Origin: an uncultured Flavobacteriaceae bacterium
Lineage (GTDB): Bacteria > Bacteroidota > Bacteroidia > Flavobacteriales > Flavobacteriaceae
Direction of reading: 5' to 3'
Assembly: GCA_913045325.1 (NCBI GenBank)
Contig: CAJWPZ010000004.1
Location: 28,342 to 92,341, forward strand
DNA length: 64,000 bases
Below the pieces are notes generated by a model. That model was not told the origin of the DNA. It worked only from the letters and a program-made list of their open reading frames with translations, and made no database searches. This document shows, piece after piece, positions 61,547 through 64,000 of the stretch (within the stretch, counting starts at the first letter, position 1; each line of letters begins with the position of its first letter). The position numbers were made by a program, and so were the translations under genes.

Positions 61547-64000
61547 ATGCGGCACAATCTAGTTTTTTTATTTTCAAACCTAAGGCGTTTCTCCAGCACC
61601 ATAAAAGCCGGGCTTTTATTTTTGCTGCTTTTTCCTATAACCATTTTTGCCCAACAAAGCGAAATAAGCGGGACTGTTTTAGACCAAAACAAAGCCCCAA
61701 TTTCTTTTGTGACTGTTCTTGTCCATAAGCTAGGGGCAGACCCTGGAAGCGCCACAGATATTGTTTCTACAAAAGGAACCACTACAGATGATCTAGGAAA
61801 TTTCACTCTTGAAAACCTAGACCACGCAACCTATAGGCTTCACTTTAGTTTTATTGGCTTTCAGAGGCAGACCAAGAACATAACACTTACAACAAATACC
61901 TCTGTTGGCGCGATTATTCTTTTAGAAAGTAGCCAGATGCTTGACCAGGCAGTTATTACTATAAAAAGACCAACCATACAAAAAGCGCCAGGACGCCTTG
62001 TTTTTAATGTAGAAAACACATCTGTGGCCTCAGGAAGCGCATTAGATGTGCTAAAAAAAACACCTGGAGTTGTTGTCTCTCAACAAGGGATATCTGTAAA
62101 AAACAACAGCCCCGTTATTTATGTAAATAACAAACGGGTGTACCTCTCTGGCGAAGAAACGCTCTCTTTACTCGAGAGCACAAACGCCTCTCTAATAAAG
62201 TCTGTGGAGGTGATTACAAATCCCTCTTCAAAATATGATGCAGATGCCACAACGGTTATAAACCTCAACACCACAAAGGCTGTTGCAGTTGGTTATAAGG
62301 GTTCTGCCTCAACCACCTATGAGCAATCTGTGTATGCAAAATACAATATTGCAACCACCCAGTTTTATAAAAATAAATGGCTTACCAGCTATGCAAACTA
62401 TTCTTACGCTCCAAGAAAAGAGTTTAAAGAAGATCAAAACAATACGCGCTTTTTTGCTCCTGATGAAATCACCACAAGGGGGTATAGAGACTCCTATTTT
62501 ACAAGAGAAACTAGAACCAACTCTCACCAGGCAAATGTGGTCTTAGACATCACAGCAAGCCAGCAACACGCCTTTGGGCTTAGCGCCTCTGTTTTTGTGT
62601 CACCAAATAAGGTTTTCAACAACCAAGCCCTGAGCTACAACACTAGCAACACTCGGCAGCTAGACTCTACCTTTACAACCATGGGCAACTCAGTTAGAAA
62701 CACTTCAAACATAGCCCTTAACGCAAACCATACCTGGAAAATTGACGACAATGGCGCCCAGATAGTCTCACAGGCAAACTACATAACCTACAGCGCAGAT
62801 AGATCACAAAACGTACAAACCAATTATTTTTTACCTAACGGCGAGCAAACAAGAAGCAATGACTTCACCACAAAAGGTAACCAAGACAGCGCTATTATAA
62901 CAGGGCAAATAGATCTTAGCACCCCCCTTACCCAAGGAGCCCTTGATTGGGGCTTAAAGTTTAGCGATATAAAAATAAGTAGCGCTCAGGACTTCTTTAA
63001 TCAAACAGATCAAGCACAGGTGCTAGACCAAAGCCTATCTGATGCCTTTGATTATCAAGAAAATATTTTTGCAGCATACTTTAATATAGCCAGAGAGTGG
63101 GAGCTGTGGAGTCTAGAAATGGGCTTACGAGCAGAGCAAACAGATGTTAGAGGGACATCAAAAAACGCAGGCCAAGTAAACAGCCAGTATTATTTTGAGT
63201 TATTTCCTAAAATGTCACTGCTGTACAGCGCCAATCAAAACAACAGCTTTGGCATGGGTTATTCTCGGTCTATAACCAGGCCAAGTTATGAGAGCTTAAA
63301 CCCTTTTAGATACTTTATTAACGAAAACAATTACACAGACGGCAACCCCAATTTGGTCCCAGAAATAGACTCAAAATATACCCTAAGCTACACCTATAAA
63401 AACACTTGGTTTTTGGAGGCATATTACTGGCATATTAAAAATCCTCTGGAGGAGTTGCGATATCAAGACAATACCACGCGGGTACTACAAAACCTAGAAT
63501 CAAACCTACTAAAAGGCTACCAGTACAGCCTGGATCTAACCTATGCAAAATCGGTAAGCTCATGGTGGTACCTCCAGGTAGTTACCTCAGGGTTTTTTAT
63601 AGAGAATGAGTTTTTAGCCTTGCAAAGCGCACAACAAACCGCCCTTGCAAACACCTATGGTTTTTATGGACAAATTTACAGTGGTCTTGTTTTAAGTGAG
63701 CAGGCAAATATTACTAGCGATATTACAATGCTGTATATCTCAAATCTTATTTTTGGATCTTACACTTATAAAAATCAGTTTAACCTCTCTGCCTCTGTCA
63801 GGAAAAAGATTTGGAATAAAAAAGCGAGTATCACTATTGGAGTAGACGACATTTTTAACACCAACAACATACCTGTTGCCTCGCGGTATGCAAATCAAGA
63901 CAATAGTTATTTTGCCAGGGCAGAGTCTAGACTATTTAGGGTTGGTTTTACCTACAACTTCGGGAACTCAAAACTTCAAGACAATAACCGCAAGATCAAC
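61547..64000 (+). CDS. Outer-membrane beta-barrel receptor (OMP_b-brl_3 / TonB-type), 3' end beyond window
   Basis: Open frame of 818 codons that runs off the right edge without a stop, so only the last few residues should be missing. The signal peptide (residues about 15-36) ends in IFAQ. A CarboxypepD_reg-like domain follows (about 38-130, SGTVLDQNKAPISFVTVLV). A plug-like region (about 150-235) includes LDVLKKTPGVVVSQQG and VEVITNPSSKYDADATTVINLN. The rest is a barrel ending in FRVGFTYNFGNSKLQ. Substrate unknown, as for most of the family. Confidence 0.88.
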   Translation, partial: MRHNLVFLFSNLRRFSSTIKAGLLFLLLFPITIFAQQSEISGTVLDQNKAPISFVTVLVHKLGADPGSATDIVSTKGTTTDDLGNFTLENLDHATYRLHFSFIGFQRQTKNITLTTNTSVGAIILLESSQMLDQAVITIKRPTIQKAPGRLVFNVENTSVASGSALDVLKKTPGVVVSQQGISVKNNSPVIYVNNKRVYLSGEETLSLLESTNASLIKSVEVITNPSSKYDADATTVINLNTTKAVAVGYKGSASTTYEQSVYAKYNIATTQFYKNKWLTSYANYSYAPRKEFKEDQNNTRFFAPDEITTRGYRDSYFTRETRTNSHQANVVLDITASQQHAFGLSASVFVSPNKVFNNQALSYNTSNTRQLDSTFTTMGNSVRNTSNIALNANHTWKIDDNGAQIVSQANYITYSADRSQNVQTNYFLPNGEQTRSNDFTTKGNQDSAIITGQIDLSTPLTQGALDWGLKFSDIKISSAQDFFNQTDQAQVLDQSLSDAFDYQENIFAAYFNIAREWELWSLEMGLRAEQTDVRGTSKNAGQVNSQYYFELFPKMSLLYSANQNNSFGMGYSRSITRPSYESLNPFRYFINENNYTDGNPNLVPEIDSKYTLSYTYKNTWFLEAYYWHIKNPLEELRYQDNTTRVLQNLESNLLKGYQYSLDLTYAKSVSSWWYLQVVTSGFFIENEFLALQSAQQTALANTYGFYGQIYSGLVLSEQANITSDITMLYISNLIFGSYTYKNQFNLSASVRKKIWNKKASITIGVDDIFNTNNIPVASRYANQDNSYFARAESRLFRVGFTYNFGNSKLQDNNRKIN

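Overview
The window looks like a chromosomal segment of an aerobic, low-GC member of the Flavobacteriaceae (Bacteroidota). The reasons are the gliding lipoprotein GldH beside RicT and PBP1A, Bacteroidota-restricted families (DUF4837, DUF4175, DUF6973, an OMP_b-brl-type outer-membrane receptor), promoters of the TTG-N19-TAnnTTTG type instead of sigma70 boxes, and no visible Shine-Dalgarno sequences. No insertion sequence, prophage, CRISPR array or rRNA operon was seen, and almost every gene is core housekeeping.

Layout. 0-5 kb: a plus-strand heme operon (end of hemC, hemD, hemE, a DUF6973 gene, an EI24-type membrane gene, hemF, hemB). 5-9 kb: a PolB-like exonuclease, a fused oligopeptide-type ABC ATPase and the two subunits of a 3-oxoacid CoA-transferase. 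9-14.4 kb: the minus-strand block ricT-gldH-PBP1A, preceded by trhO. 14.5-18 kb: recA, with a large palindrome on its promoter, then an ECF sigma factor and a protein that joins an anti-sigma-like cytoplasmic tail to an outer-membrane barrel. 18-28 kb: a DUF3298 lipoprotein, yicC-gmk-nadD, two alpha/beta hydrolases, a thioesterase, an EamA exporter, an ArsC-like protein, a DUF4837 lipoprotein and a LysM lytic transglycosylase. 28-38 kb: pgk, holB, a methyltransferase, mnmG flanked by two parS-like palindromes, ybeY, a DUF4175 protein with a coding hexanucleotide repeat, and an AlkB-like monooxygenase. 38-47 kb: gltX, an SPFH protein, glnS, folB, tRNA-Cys, a LysE-type exporter, rnr and a DUF2007 gene. 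47-64 kb: rpiB, a GNAT gene, an S41 protease, rnpA, an M1 aminopeptidase, an MBL hydrolase with a subtilisin lipoprotein, a SulP transporter, a CPA-type antiporter, a small cysteine-rich lipoprotein, lepA and an outer-membrane receptor that runs off the right edge.

The most interesting signals are not in the genes themselves. Two identical 16-bp parS-type sites flank mnmG, and a 537-bp very AT-rich gene-free stretch (46782-47318) with DnaA-box-like 9-mers lies 13.5 kb away, between mnmG and rnpA, so this may be the replication-origin region. The recA promoter carries a near-perfect 29-bp palindrome built from TTCCAAA/TTTGGAA half-sites that overlaps its -33 element, which is a good candidate for a DNA-damage operator. 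The sigma/anti-sigma-barrel pair is a candidate envelope-spanning signalling unit. Several promoters sit so close to the start codon that the transcripts should be leaderless.
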